A stretch of DNA of 64,000 bases from a virus. The position numbers were made by a program, and so were the translations under genes. The DNA is taken from positions 1-64,000 of IMG/VR virus record IMGVR_UViG_3300042519_001676. One strand, given 5' to 3'. Numbering within the stretch: position 1 is the first letter of the stretch; every line of letters begins with the position of its first letter. The notes under the pieces were generated by a model that was not told the DNA's origin, made no database searches, and saw only the letters and a program-made list of their open reading frames with translations. Positions 26,074 to 34,494 of the stretch are shown here, one piece after another.

Positions 26074-27262
26074 ACTGGTATCCTGATTTAGTTTTATCTG
26101 TATATCTAATTACGTCTGCCCTACCATCCAAGTATGTAGAAACACTATAGTGAACTCCGGACAGACTTCCTAGATTTACAATTAGTTTAAATTCTATGCC
26201 ACTTTTAATCAATGGTTTAGGAATCTTTTGGCTGACAAATACAATTTTAGTGTTATCGTTAATAGGGTTGTTTAAGTTGTTCTGTTTTACTAGTTCGTTA
26301 AACATGCCACCGGTGTCACTGTCTAGTCTAAACAATACACTAATGTCTTTTTCTTTAAATCCTTGAGATTTTAACCAGGTAGTCCATGTTTTTAAAGTGA
26401 AGAATTCGCCGTAGCCGGGAATGATGATCAATGCGGGAACATTATGCTTGAACAGCTCAGTAAACTGATCAATACTATTTTCATTGACGTCAAATTCTGG
26501 CTTATTCGATATCGATTCTTCTAAAAACGATGTCAGAACTGGTGAAAAATTTGCATTTTTTATCAGATTTTCAACAGTTTCGTCCCATGTACTAATGCCG
26601 TAGTGCTTGGCCAGTAACAGAGTCTCAATTAGATCATTAGATTCAGGTTGAGGTACTGTTCGATATACATTCTTGAACAAGTACTGGTTATTTTCGTAAG
26701 CCACTGTGGGTACATAGTTTTCCATATTTTCAAGAATTTCGGAAATTTGACCAGAAAATTCAAGAAATTCAGGATCCACTATAAAACTATCATTTAGGAT
26801 ATGTTGAGTGATCCATAGTACATTATTTTCTTCTAAGGCAAACTTCCATGCCTTAGAGTCACCGTTCCACTCCACAGTTTTAACTTTTACTTCTGATTTG
26901 AATTTTCTAATTTTTTCAACAATTTCCTCAGAAAATGGAAATTTTATCAAAATTTCCTTCCCTTCTATTTTAATGGACTTTTCTTGAAGTGCAGGTTCTA
27001 TTAAATTAAATTTAAACTCAGGAGCATCAAGGGCCACGGTAACTGCGGTGCCGAGGTCAGCGGTAAGCTGGCCTTGGTATTTTTTACAAAGACGTAAAAC
27101 CAGTGATCGTTGCTTCTCTGTGAAGCCTCGGCCAGCTGATGGATTGGCCGCAAGGCTGTGTACTACTTTTTCATCCATTGCCCATAAAGAGATTGGATTA
27201 GAAAATAGATAGCTTCCGGTGTTACCGAGCCTACAGATGAGATCTTCAATGTAGAGTTTCAT
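26060..27262 (-). CDS. unknown protein with HARP-like segment, beside UvsW
   Basis: A 400-residue protein. Residues 103-150 (EILIKFPFSEEIVEKIRKF, then W...KAWKFALEENNVLW) resemble the HARP module of SMARCAL1-type annealing helicases (a Y/F-xxxL/V-K-W-N-xxxK-W-xF-L pattern). The rest lacks Walker motifs, although the second half has Rossmann-like strands (VPALIIIPGYGEF; TKIVFVSQK). It overlaps UvsW by 14 nt and ends a UvsX-UvsY-UvsW operon, so it may cooperate with UvsW. No named function; the HARP comparison is by eye. Confidence 0.6.
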   Translation of the reverse strand: MKLYIEDLICRLGNTGSYLFSNPISLWAMDEKVVHSLAANPSAGRGFTEKQRSLVLRLCKKYQGQLTADLGTAVTVALDAPEFKFNLIEPALQEKSIKIEGKEILIKFPFSEEIVEKIRKFKSEVKVKTVEWNGDSKAWKFALEENNVLWITQHILNDSFIVDPEFLEFSGQISEILENMENYVPTVAYENNQYLFKNVYRTVPQPESNDLIETLLLAKHYGISTWDETVENLIKNANFSPVLTSFLEESISNKPEFDVNENSIDQFTELFKHNVPALIIIPGYGEFFTLKTWTTWLKSQGFKEKDISVLFRLDSDTGGMFNELVKQNNLNNPINDNTKIVFVSQKIPKPLIKSGIEFKLIVNLGSLSGVHYSVSTYLDGRADVIRYTDKTKSGYQFGLL

Positions 27263-27263
27263 T

Positions 27264-27719
27264 TTATATTGACACGTCTTCCATACCGGCGGTACGGAGT
27301 TTAATGATGTTACTAACTTGCCACTGTTTTATGTCTAATCCCTTGATAATACCCAACCATTGATTACGCAAGAGTGCAAACTCATTAATGATCTTTTCCA
27401 TATCAACTACGTCTGCTTCGCCGTCGACATATTTTTCAACATCTCTAGAACTAAGAGCCCTAGCATAGTTTTCTAAATATTTTTTAAAGGTCTTTGATCT
27501 GATTCTGCGAAGTTCAATGTTCAGGTATTCGAGGATACCTTCAATTTCTTGAAGTTGATTAAATCGATGTGCTACAATTCCTGGTAAGGCGGCAGAAGTT
27601 TTTTCTATGTTGCCATAGACTTTAACCTCGCCCCTTGCCTGTTCTAATTCGGAATAGTAATGATCGATACAGCCTGGTAAGTGAGCAATATCATTGCTAA
27701 CTTTGCTGTACCAGTTCAT
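27264..27719 (-). CDS. uvsY: recombination mediator UvsY-like
   Basis: A 151-residue helical protein. The C-terminal part (VVDMEKIINEFALLRNQWLG, IKQWQVSNIIKLRTAG) matches the shape of the T4 UvsY end (a long helix then KxxxIKxxIxxRxFxAG). UvsY loads UvsX onto gp32-coated single-stranded DNA. It lies between UvsX and UvsW genes in one operon, which strengthens the call. T4 UvsY is 137 residues. Pattern and context only. Confidence 0.6.
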   Translation of the reverse strand: MNWYSKVSNDIAHLPGCIDHYYSELEQARGEVKVYGNIEKTSAALPGIVAHRFNQLQEIEGILEYLNIELRRIRSKTFKKYLENYARALSSRDVEKYVDGEADVVDMEKIINEFALLRNQWLGIIKGLDIKQWQVSNIIKLRTAGMEDVSI

Positions 27720-27967
27720 TAATAGTCCTCGTCTTCTTCGGAATAACCGTCGTCTTCTTCGTCTTCGAATTCTTTTTCTTCATCAACCACTGCCTTAACA
27801 GCAATGTCTAGATGAGGATCATATCCCATAAGAGCTTCAAGTGCGGCAATTTCGACATCCTTGCCTAACAAGAAATCAACGTACTGATGAGCAGCCAATT
27901 CTTTGTTTTTGTCTGGGATATATTCTCGGAAGGTATCCCATACCTCCATAATCAATGCTTCTTCCAT
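27719..27967 (-). CDS. small acidic protein in the UvsX operon
   Basis: An 82-residue protein with an extremely acidic tail (EEKEFEDEEDDGYSEEDEDY). It starts at the UvsX stop codon (1-nt overlap) and ends at the UvsY-like start. The tail may contact positively charged proteins such as UvsX or gp32 partners (inference). No family recognised. Confidence 0.75.
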   Translation of the reverse strand: MEEALIMEVWDTFREYIPDKNKELAAHQYVDFLLGKDVEIAALEALMGYDPHLDIAVKAVVDEEKEFEDEEDDGYSEEDEDY

Positions 27968-29025
27968 TATGCTTCCTCAGTATCTTCAGCAACTACTGCC
28001 GCAATATCCATTGCAGCTTCGTCCCATTCATCCATAATAATTTTTAACTTGTCTTCAGTCCAACCTTTTCGGAAAAAAGAATGAACTTCGCCAGTTTCTT
28101 TACTTATATATTGTAGCTTATTTCCGCTCTTTGTCAAAACGTTTTTAGCTTCAAATAAGTCCACTAATCCGGACGTCGGTGCCATACCTGTTGCATACGG
28201 GATCTCAACTTGTACTGACTCAAATGGTTTTGCATAACGAGTTTTCATAATCTTACAAGCAGAACGGATACCGTTAACTGTTGTAGTCTTATTACCATCT
28301 GCGTCTGTTTTCAATTTCAATTTACGCATAGCAACTACAATAGAGCTAGCATAAATGAAGCCTTGGCCTCCACTGATCTTGTCATCAGGGTCAAACATAT
28401 CCTGGCTAGCATAGGTGTGGTTAGTACAAACTAACCCAACGTTATAGCTACCAAACATGTTGACACAATTACGAACAAGAGATGTAAGTGCTTTGGGTTT
28501 ACGGCCCATGTCACCTTTCATTTCGCCTGCTTCAAACTGATTTACGTCAGTAGGAGTCAACAACATGCCTAAAGAATCAATTACAAACAAAATTTTTGGA
28601 CGTTCTTCCAACGGCATTGTTTTATATTCTTTCATGAATTCACTAATGGTTTTTGCCACGTCGTCAATCATAGCCATGTTAAGTTTTAGAAGTTTTTTCT
28701 CTGAAGTATCAACACCAAGTGCGTGTAGCCATGCTTCGTCAAGTGCATTTTCGCTATCAACTAGGATAACATACATGTCTTGCTCTTGTGCATGTTTAAT
28801 AATGTTGCCTGAACAAATATAACTCTTACCTGCACCGCTTTCGCCTGCGAAAACAGTAACTTTACCAAGGGGGACCCCTTTATTAAAGTCCCCCGAGATC
28901 AAGTAGTTAAGAGCAAAGTTGCCAGTTGAAATCCAGTCAGTAGGATCGTTGAAGCCAATACCTAAGCCTTCAATAGACTTAGTGATGGACTTGCGAAACT
29001 TAGAAATATCAAATGATTTTGCCAT
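27967..29025 (-). CDS. uvsX: RecA-like recombinase UvsX
   Basis: A 352-residue strand-exchange protein. Walker A is GESGAGKS (61-68), Walker B is ILFVIDSLGML (about 145-155), and the L1/L2 DNA-binding loops fall around GEMKGDMGRKPKA and DPDDKISGGQGFIYAS. Length is close to T4 UvsX (391). It catalyses homologous pairing on gp32-covered DNA. It lies 14 nt downstream of gp32 and is followed by the acidic gene, UvsY-like, the HARP-like gene and UvsW, an almost complete recombination operon. Confidence 0.93.
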   Translation of the reverse strand: MAKSFDISKFRKSITKSIEGLGIGFNDPTDWISTGNFALNYLISGDFNKGVPLGKVTVFAGESGAGKSYICSGNIIKHAQEQDMYVILVDSENALDEAWLHALGVDTSEKKLLKLNMAMIDDVAKTISEFMKEYKTMPLEERPKILFVIDSLGMLLTPTDVNQFEAGEMKGDMGRKPKALTSLVRNCVNMFGSYNVGLVCTNHTYASQDMFDPDDKISGGQGFIYASSIVVAMRKLKLKTDADGNKTTTVNGIRSACKIMKTRYAKPFESVQVEIPYATGMAPTSGLVDLFEAKNVLTKSGNKLQYISKETGEVHSFFRKGWTEDKLKIIMDEWDEAAMDIAAVVAEDTEEA

Positions 29026-29039
29026 TATGATCTCCTAAA

Positions 29040-30059
29040 TTAAGCGGTTGCGTTACGTGCTTTAATCTTAGCTAAGATATCTTGAGCTCGTGAACTTGCT
29101 TCGCTTCCACCTGCTGGTGCAGTCGGTGCAGGAGTGAATGACTTTTCAGCTACTTGAACTTCTTCTTCCCACGGTGCCGCTTCTGCTACCGGAGTAGCAG
29201 CCATTGGAGCCGCCGGTGCTGGACGAGCAGCTGGGGCAGCAGATGCTGTACCCGAGGCGTTGTCACGACCACCATAACCTGCTGGCTTGAAGTATTGACC
29301 CCAACGTTCCATGTCAAATGCTTCACCGTCTACTGACGCTTCAAACATTTCTTTCATGACTTTGAGTTCAACATCGCCGGGCTTTTTAGGCAAGAATGAC
29401 TTTAAGTCAAACGCACCGTATTGTGTCAAAGCTGCCTGTTCAGCATCACCTAGAGCACGTTCACGACGAGCCCATTGTGATGTAGAGTAGTCTGCATATC
29501 CGCCCTTGCTAGTTTTAACAATGCGGAAGTCCACACCGCGAAGTGTGTCAGTTGGCAATTCTTCCATATCAGGATCTAGCAAAGCTGCCTTGATAATGTT
29601 AAAGATTTGACTGCCGATAATGAATCGACGAATTGGATTTTCAGGAGTTTTGCCATCTTCTTTGTACTGGCTATCTACTACATAACCTTGGAACAGGTAT
29701 GACTTCTTTTTCCAGTACTTACGACCCATGTCTTCCAAAGACTTGTCTTTAAACCAAGGGCGAACCTCAGTAAGAATTGGACATGTCTCGCCCCACATTT
29801 CCATACAAGGAACTTGCACAGTCACGGGCTTGGAATTTGCTTCACCTTTGACACCGGCGAAAGGCAATTTGATCATTGCACGTTCGATCCAGAAGAAGGT
29901 GTTGTTTGGATCAGCGTCAGGCAAGAAACGAACCGTTGCGGTTTGTCCTTCTGCGATGTTCCAATGGGGGTAAATTGCGTTGTCTCCACCGGATGAGCCA
30001 CCAGTGTTTTGTTGAGATGATGCTTGAAGTTTTGCTCTAATTTCTGCTAACGTTGCCAT
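29040..30059 (-). CDS. 32: single-stranded DNA-binding protein gp32
   Basis: A 339-residue protein with the gp32 layout: basic N-terminal LAST-like opening (MATLAEIRAKLQASS), an OB core (YPHWNIAEGQTATVRFLPDADPNNTFFWIE), and an acidic, Ala/Pro-rich C-terminal tail that in T4 binds other replication proteins. T4 gp32 holds zinc with one His and three Cys; here only two Cys remain in the matching segment (VPCMEMWGETCPIL), so zinc is probably lost. An AAGGAA site precedes the start. Long alanine/proline runs distinguish the tail. Confidence 0.88.
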   Translation of the reverse strand: MATLAEIRAKLQASSQQNTGGSSGGDNAIYPHWNIAEGQTATVRFLPDADPNNTFFWIERAMIKLPFAGVKGEANSKPVTVQVPCMEMWGETCPILTEVRPWFKDKSLEDMGRKYWKKKSYLFQGYVVDSQYKEDGKTPENPIRRFIIGSQIFNIIKAALLDPDMEELPTDTLRGVDFRIVKTSKGGYADYSTSQWARRERALGDAEQAALTQYGAFDLKSFLPKKPGDVELKVMKEMFEASVDGEAFDMERWGQYFKPAGYGGRDNASGTASAAPAARPAPAAPMAATPVAEAAPWEEEVQVAEKSFTPAPTAPAGGSEASSRAQDILAKIKARNATA

Positions 30060-30113
30060 AATGTTTTTCCTTAATGTTGATTTATTATGCCTCTTCTTTA
30101 AAGCCCACTGACT

Positions 30114-30150
30114 AAAAAGAAAAACTGTGCATACGGTTAAGTATACACAG
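30114..30150 (-). terminator. intrinsic terminator between FkbM gene and gp32
   Basis: On the minus strand CTGTGTATAC and GTATGCACAG (arms at 30141-30150 and 30125-30134, one mismatched pair) form a 10-bp stem, followed by TTTTTCTTTTT (30114-30124). It separates the methyltransferase from gp32 transcription. Confidence 0.85.
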
Positions 30151-30183
30151 CTTTATTTATCACTGCAACCTATTTGGTTGAAA

Positions 30184-30846
30184 TTATTGAGCGAGTTCTG
30201 CCAACATGTGATAATGTAGATCGTACATTTCTAGGCCGTTGTGCTTGCCGTCAAAAATTCTATAGGGCTCGCCGCGGTACCCTGAAAACTTGTGTTCAGT
30301 TACTACATAGCCTTGTTCATTTAAGAAATTTACCACTTCTTCATATTTGACTTCATCAAAATACATGTGAAAATGGAACTCAATTGCTAGTGTAGGTTTA
30401 AACTTTTGAATAAATTCTTTGCCGCCTAGTATGACATCTAAGTCACTGCCTTCGGTGTCAATTTTTACAAGAATATTGTCACCAACTTTTGCTTCGTCAG
30501 ATAGACTATCAAGAGTTATTGTCCTGATTCCTTCTTCTGTGCGGTCAATATTTTCGTATAAGTCTTTACCAAATACCGTAAATTGTCCCGAATCTGCAGA
30601 AGGGGTAGAAATTGATTTTACCTGATCTAACTCATTTGAACAGATATTTTTTAAGAATTTTACCTTGTTCTGTTGATCATTTATTTTGATTTTTGCAGCA
30701 TCCAGTGCTTCAGTTGATGGCTCAACAAAGATAATTTTAGAATAGTCGTTGTATAACTGCGACGACCACATACCTACGTTCCCACCAATATCGATGAATA
30801 AATCACCTTGGAAATCGTATTCAAATGATTCAATTTTTTTTAACAT
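30184..30846 (-). CDS. FkbM-family SAM methyltransferase
   Basis: A 220-residue methyltransferase of the FkbM type. Motif I is LFIDIGGNVGMWSSQL (about 16-31), the acidic end of the next strand is IIFVEPSTEAL (38-48), and the family signature KIDTEGSDLDVILGGKEFI is around residues 129-147. FkbM enzymes usually methylate sugar hydroxyls of polysaccharides or small molecules; in phages they often sit near fibre or glycan genes, target unknown. A GAGGTT site precedes the ATG. It is followed by a strong terminator. Confidence 0.85.
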   Translation of the reverse strand: MLKKIESFEYDFQGDLFIDIGGNVGMWSSQLYNDYSKIIFVEPSTEALDAAKIKINDQQNKVKFLKNICSNELDQVKSISTPSADSGQFTVFGKDLYENIDRTEEGIRTITLDSLSDEAKVGDNILVKIDTEGSDLDVILGGKEFIQKFKPTLAIEFHFHMYFDEVKYEEVVNFLNEQGYVVTEHKFSGYRGEPYRIFDGKHNGLEMYDLHYHMLAELAQ

Positions 30847-30895
30847 TGCAACCTCATTAGCTAATCAATTAATTATCTATTAAGGTTGCTGTGAC

Positions 30896-32836
30896 TTAAA
30901 TTCTTGAAAGACCTGCTAGTTTTTTAATAGCTTCGAACTGCATTGTGGCTTCTTGTTGACTACGCATTGCTTCAGTTTTGGCCTGCATTTCTTCAACATA
31001 CTTCTCTACAAGTTTGCCAACATGATCGCCAAATTGCTTGCCAGCCATAATGCCTAACTCAGTAGGACCTTTACGCCACTCGCCTAAACCCTGTTCTTGG
31101 GCGTGTTTATTATAGAAAGGTTTGATAAATTCTACAATTTCTTTCATTGACGGGCTACGACCTTCTGGCTTGCTTTCTTGATTTTCCATGTCTTCACCTT
31201 CTTCAGGCGTGTTATCCATGTTTCTCAATTCTGATAATGTATCACCTACAAAGTCTTCGTCATAGCTGATCATGTGACGTGCATGTTTTGGACTCATGTC
31301 AAGATGTTTAACTAATATCATGCCAATAGCACTGATCAATTCGTTTTCTTTTGCAGAATCGTATTTGATACCTTTATCAAAAAGAATTTTAGCAACCTGA
31401 TAGCTTGTGCGATCTTCTGGGGCTTCCGCAACAGGTTGATCGACTGGCATTTCTGCAGGAGGTGCGGCTGGAGGCATTTCTGCAGGTGCAGGTGCAGGTT
31501 CAGCCGGCTGCTCTCCGCTTAGTTCTTGTGCAGCTTCTGGATCATCTTTCATCAGCCAAGATAAAATTGTGCCTTTAGGATCACCCTCTGGGTTTAATTG
31601 TGCGGCTGCTGTTAGTGCATTCTCTAGTGCATCATTAAACACTCCAATACCTTGCAGTGCTTCAATAGCACCGGTTGCATCTGGGCCGCCAAATGTTAAA
31701 CCGTTGTCTAATAGATCTTTCAATGCCATAATAGTGTCAGGCTCTAGTGTACCTTCAGATACAGAGGTTGCCCAAGACTCAAATGCAGCAAAGTCATCAA
31801 CTGGCATTGTTTCTTCACTAATATCTTCTTCAACTTCACCAAAACTTTCAAGATCAATTTCACTTGTTTCTTGCATAATTTTGTGGATCAGTGGAAAGTA
31901 TTGTGCCAAGTCTTCTTTGAAATTCTTAACTGTAAACTTACTCTTGTAGTCTTCCATAGTGGCTTGATCTAACACAAAGCCGTCATCTTCATTAGATGGT
32001 TGAAGAGATTCTACCCATGATTCATAAAATTTCTGTCCGCCAAGTCCTTCGATTACTTTACGAATTTGTTCAAGTTTTACTTGACTGCGTTCAAGAATTT
32101 CATTTACTTCTTGATTCATGCCGTCGTGGTGTCCTACATGTCTTTTAAATGCAACTAGCTGACTTACTTTTTCGCTTAGAGAAATAATTTCTTTGCCTGC
32201 ATCGTCGTACGGTCTGCCACCATTTGATACATGACGTTGCATTGCTTTAGCACCAGCCAAGTGGATGAAAGGATACTTAAAACGTTCACCGTCGGAGTTT
32301 TCAATATATAAGGAATTAATATTTCTACTTCTTGCACCCTTCTGTGTTTCGTCAACTACTTTAGAGTGACGTACAATCAGTCTAGTGTTTTCTAGTTTTC
32401 TCATGCTGGTCTTTGGACCTCTACCAATCATTGCAGACTCGTTCATATTGTTTTCCTTCGTTCCTGTTTGTGCAAGATATTGAAAATCATTCTTGTTTAA
32501 ATTGCTTTTTGTAATGTCTCTAGTGTCAAATCGTAGCATTCTACGTTTGGCAAAATAACGCATTTCTCTTAAAAATTCATACCACTCATTAAGAGTAATA
32601 GTGTCTACGTCCTCAGTAATACCTTGACTATAGAAAACTTTTAAGCTGCCTAAATCGTTAATTGAAACACTAACACGACCTAAATTGTTGCCTTCAATGA
32701 CAAAATCAAAGTCAAAAAATCGTGCATCTTTCGGTGCGGTGGTTATTGTGCCCTCGGCGTCACCCATCTCAACATTAGTGAAACGGCCGCGTACTTTGTC
32801 AAAGACGTCTTGTGCAATAAATTCGATGATATTCAT
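30896..32836 (-). CDS. large hypothetical, probably virion or head-core protein
   Basis: A 646-residue protein. Start at 32836 (MNIIEFIAQDVFDKVRG) is chosen because the longer frame runs into the terminase gene and a TAAATA motif lies 7 nt upstream. Residues 1-300 are mixed alpha/beta; residues about 455-490 are a Pro/Ala/Glu-rich linker (EPAPAPAEMPPAAPPAEMP), followed by a helical C-terminal domain. Position between the large terminase and gp32, late promoter and linker suggest a packaged or head-associated protein. No family recognised. Confidence 0.65.
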   Translation of the reverse strand: MNIIEFIAQDVFDKVRGRFTNVEMGDAEGTITTAPKDARFFDFDFVIEGNNLGRVSVSINDLGSLKVFYSQGITEDVDTITLNEWYEFLREMRYFAKRRMLRFDTRDITKSNLNKNDFQYLAQTGTKENNMNESAMIGRGPKTSMRKLENTRLIVRHSKVVDETQKGARSRNINSLYIENSDGERFKYPFIHLAGAKAMQRHVSNGGRPYDDAGKEIISLSEKVSQLVAFKRHVGHHDGMNQEVNEILERSQVKLEQIRKVIEGLGGQKFYESWVESLQPSNEDDGFVLDQATMEDYKSKFTVKNFKEDLAQYFPLIHKIMQETSEIDLESFGEVEEDISEETMPVDDFAAFESWATSVSEGTLEPDTIMALKDLLDNGLTFGGPDATGAIEALQGIGVFNDALENALTAAAQLNPEGDPKGTILSWLMKDDPEAAQELSGEQPAEPAPAPAEMPPAAPPAEMPVDQPVAEAPEDRTSYQVAKILFDKGIKYDSAKENELISAIGMILVKHLDMSPKHARHMISYDEDFVGDTLSELRNMDNTPEEGEDMENQESKPEGRSPSMKEIVEFIKPFYNKHAQEQGLGEWRKGPTELGIMAGKQFGDHVGKLVEKYVEEMQAKTEAMRSQQEATMQFEAIKKLAGLSRI

Positions 32837-32843
32837 ATTAGCG

Positions 32844-32849
32844 TATTTA
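32844..32849 (-). promoter_or_regulatory. T4-late-type TAAATA motif
   Basis: Minus strand ATAAATACGC, 7-nt gap to the ATG at 32836, inside the end of the terminase gene. Confidence 0.5.
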
Positions 32850-34436
32850 TTAATAATGTGATACAAATATCGGCATGGGCAGATCAATATCGTCCATTGC
32901 CCTATCTTCTACCATTCGATCGTACACTGTAGGATCCCAATCACCTAACTGGCTGATCATCCGTACTGCTAGTAGCGTAGAAGATACTAGATCGTCGTGT
33001 TCATTGGTTTTTGCTTCAAAACTAATGCCTTTTGCAATATAAGTTTTAAGCTCACTGATTAGGGCTTTACTTTTAATTTTTAAACGTTTTTGTTCAATTA
33101 ACTGCTTGAGCTTTGCACACGCGGATATTTTGCTTACATTTGTAGTGTTAAAACCTCTGCGGAATCGTCTCACGTGCCCTTTCTTAATGGGCTCGCTCAT
33201 AAACATTCCGGGTATAGTTTCTTCGCCCATTTCGTTAATTGCAACTAGAGCAGCTTCTCCAACAGTATTGTTTTCTACTGAGTAATAGATCTGGCCTCTA
33301 TTTTCGCTCTTTGAGCATTCATTATCGATGTGCTTGCAAATATCTCGCATGATTCTAACCTGCTGTTGAACTGGAGTAGTATTGTGATTCCACTCGCCTA
33401 CTTGTTCAAAGCTAGGTACTTCAAATATCTGAAGTGCTGCATAATCCCCGCCCGTGCCCAGGCTTGGATCAAGAGACACAACATATATACTGTTAGGATC
33501 TATCTTCTTGTACCACCTTACCTGACCCATTTTCATGATCGGGTCAACACCTTCTAGATCAGATAATGTAATACTATTAATCAGAGTTTCGTCAAAAATC
33601 AAGAATTCGCAATCGTGTTCTCGACGGAATCTCTCCTCACCAATACGGGATTTTTCAGTGTCAGCCCACTCTTGGTCTCTGTCTGGATGCTCTCTCCAAA
33701 ATGCTCTAAAGGGGAAGAATCCGTTACGACCAACTTCTTGTTCGTTCCCGTATTCGTCAAATTTCTTGTTTGCTTCTTTCCAGATCTGTGCAAACTGATC
33801 TTCGTCACTGTTTGGCGTAGAAGTAATAATCGCCTTACCACCAGTAGCTAGTGTAGGGCTAATAGACGTCCAGAATTCTGTAGCAATGTTAGGTTCAACG
33901 AATGCAAACTCATCAGCGTATAGTAAGGACAAAGATAAACCTCGACCAGTAGTCGGAGTAGTTGTCTGTGCAATAATACGTGAACCGTTGTCAAATTCAA
34001 TGCTCTGTTTATTGTAACTCTTTACACCGCAACGAATATGATCGGGACATAATTCGTATGCATAACGAATACGCGACATAATTTCCTGGGCACCTGTATA
34101 CTTGTGAGCTGCAACTAAGATAGTTGAATCAGGAATAAACATAGCGTACCATAACAGGTAGCCCGCCGCGGTAGTAGTTTTACCTGTTTGACGTGGTAGT
34201 AAATTTACATTAAATCGATGATCGTGATAACTGTCGATTAATCTTATCTGATATTCGAACGGTACATACTTCATCTTACCCTTAACTGGATGTTGGATGT
34301 AGAAGAAATTATCAAGAAAATAATGAGGGCCAATTACTGAATCAGTACATTTCATTAAATCTTCGATGTCCTGTTCTGTCCATTTCTGTGTAGAATAGGG
34401 CTTCTTGATTAAGTTATCGTATTTGTTAGCTGACAT
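32850..34436 (-). CDS. 17: large terminase subunit gp17
   Basis: A 528-residue DNA-packaging motor. Walker A is LLPRQTGKTT (79-88), Walker B is LLYADEFAFV (about 173-182), the motif SPTLATGGKAIITSTPN fits the coupling region, and the C-terminal RNase H-like nuclease starts at VSLDPSLGTGGDYAAL (about 299). It cuts concatemers and pumps DNA into heads with gp16. A TAAATA motif ends 5 nt before the ATG at 34436, giving a leaderless message. A terminator lies just upstream. T4 gp17 is 610 residues. Confidence 0.93.
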   Translation of the reverse strand: MSANKYDNLIKKPYSTQKWTEQDIEDLMKCTDSVIGPHYFLDNFFYIQHPVKGKMKYVPFEYQIRLIDSYHDHRFNVNLLPRQTGKTTTAAGYLLWYAMFIPDSTILVAAHKYTGAQEIMSRIRYAYELCPDHIRCGVKSYNKQSIEFDNGSRIIAQTTTPTTGRGLSLSLLYADEFAFVEPNIATEFWTSISPTLATGGKAIITSTPNSDEDQFAQIWKEANKKFDEYGNEQEVGRNGFFPFRAFWREHPDRDQEWADTEKSRIGEERFRREHDCEFLIFDETLINSITLSDLEGVDPIMKMGQVRWYKKIDPNSIYVVSLDPSLGTGGDYAALQIFEVPSFEQVGEWNHNTTPVQQQVRIMRDICKHIDNECSKSENRGQIYYSVENNTVGEAALVAINEMGEETIPGMFMSEPIKKGHVRRFRRGFNTTNVSKISACAKLKQLIEQKRLKIKSKALISELKTYIAKGISFEAKTNEHDDLVSSTLLAVRMISQLGDWDPTVYDRMVEDRAMDDIDLPMPIFVSHY

Positions 34437-34441
34437 GTGAA

Positions 34442-34447
34442 TATTTA
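34442..34447 (-). promoter_or_regulatory. T4-late-type TAAATA motif before terminase
   Basis: Minus strand GGTAAATATTCAC then ATG (5-nt gap). Confidence 0.7.
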
Positions 34448-34450
34448 CCG

Positions 34451-34478
34451 AAAAAAATAGCCTCCTAAGAGGCTATTT
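34451..34478 (-). terminator. intrinsic terminator upstream of the terminase gene
   Basis: Minus strand stem AAATAGCCTC/GAGGCTATTT (34455-34464 with 34469-34478), 4-nt loop, followed by a run of T (34451-34457 on the minus strand). It ends the operon of the gene at 34495. Confidence 0.9.
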
Positions 34479-34494
34479 GGTTAATCCAAATGGA

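Noticed and set aside
32836-32887. Longer N-terminus (MICPCRYLYHIINKYAN) for the 646-residue protein
   Set aside because: It would overlap the terminase gene and has no ribosome site; MNIIEF at 32836 fits the late motif and composition.
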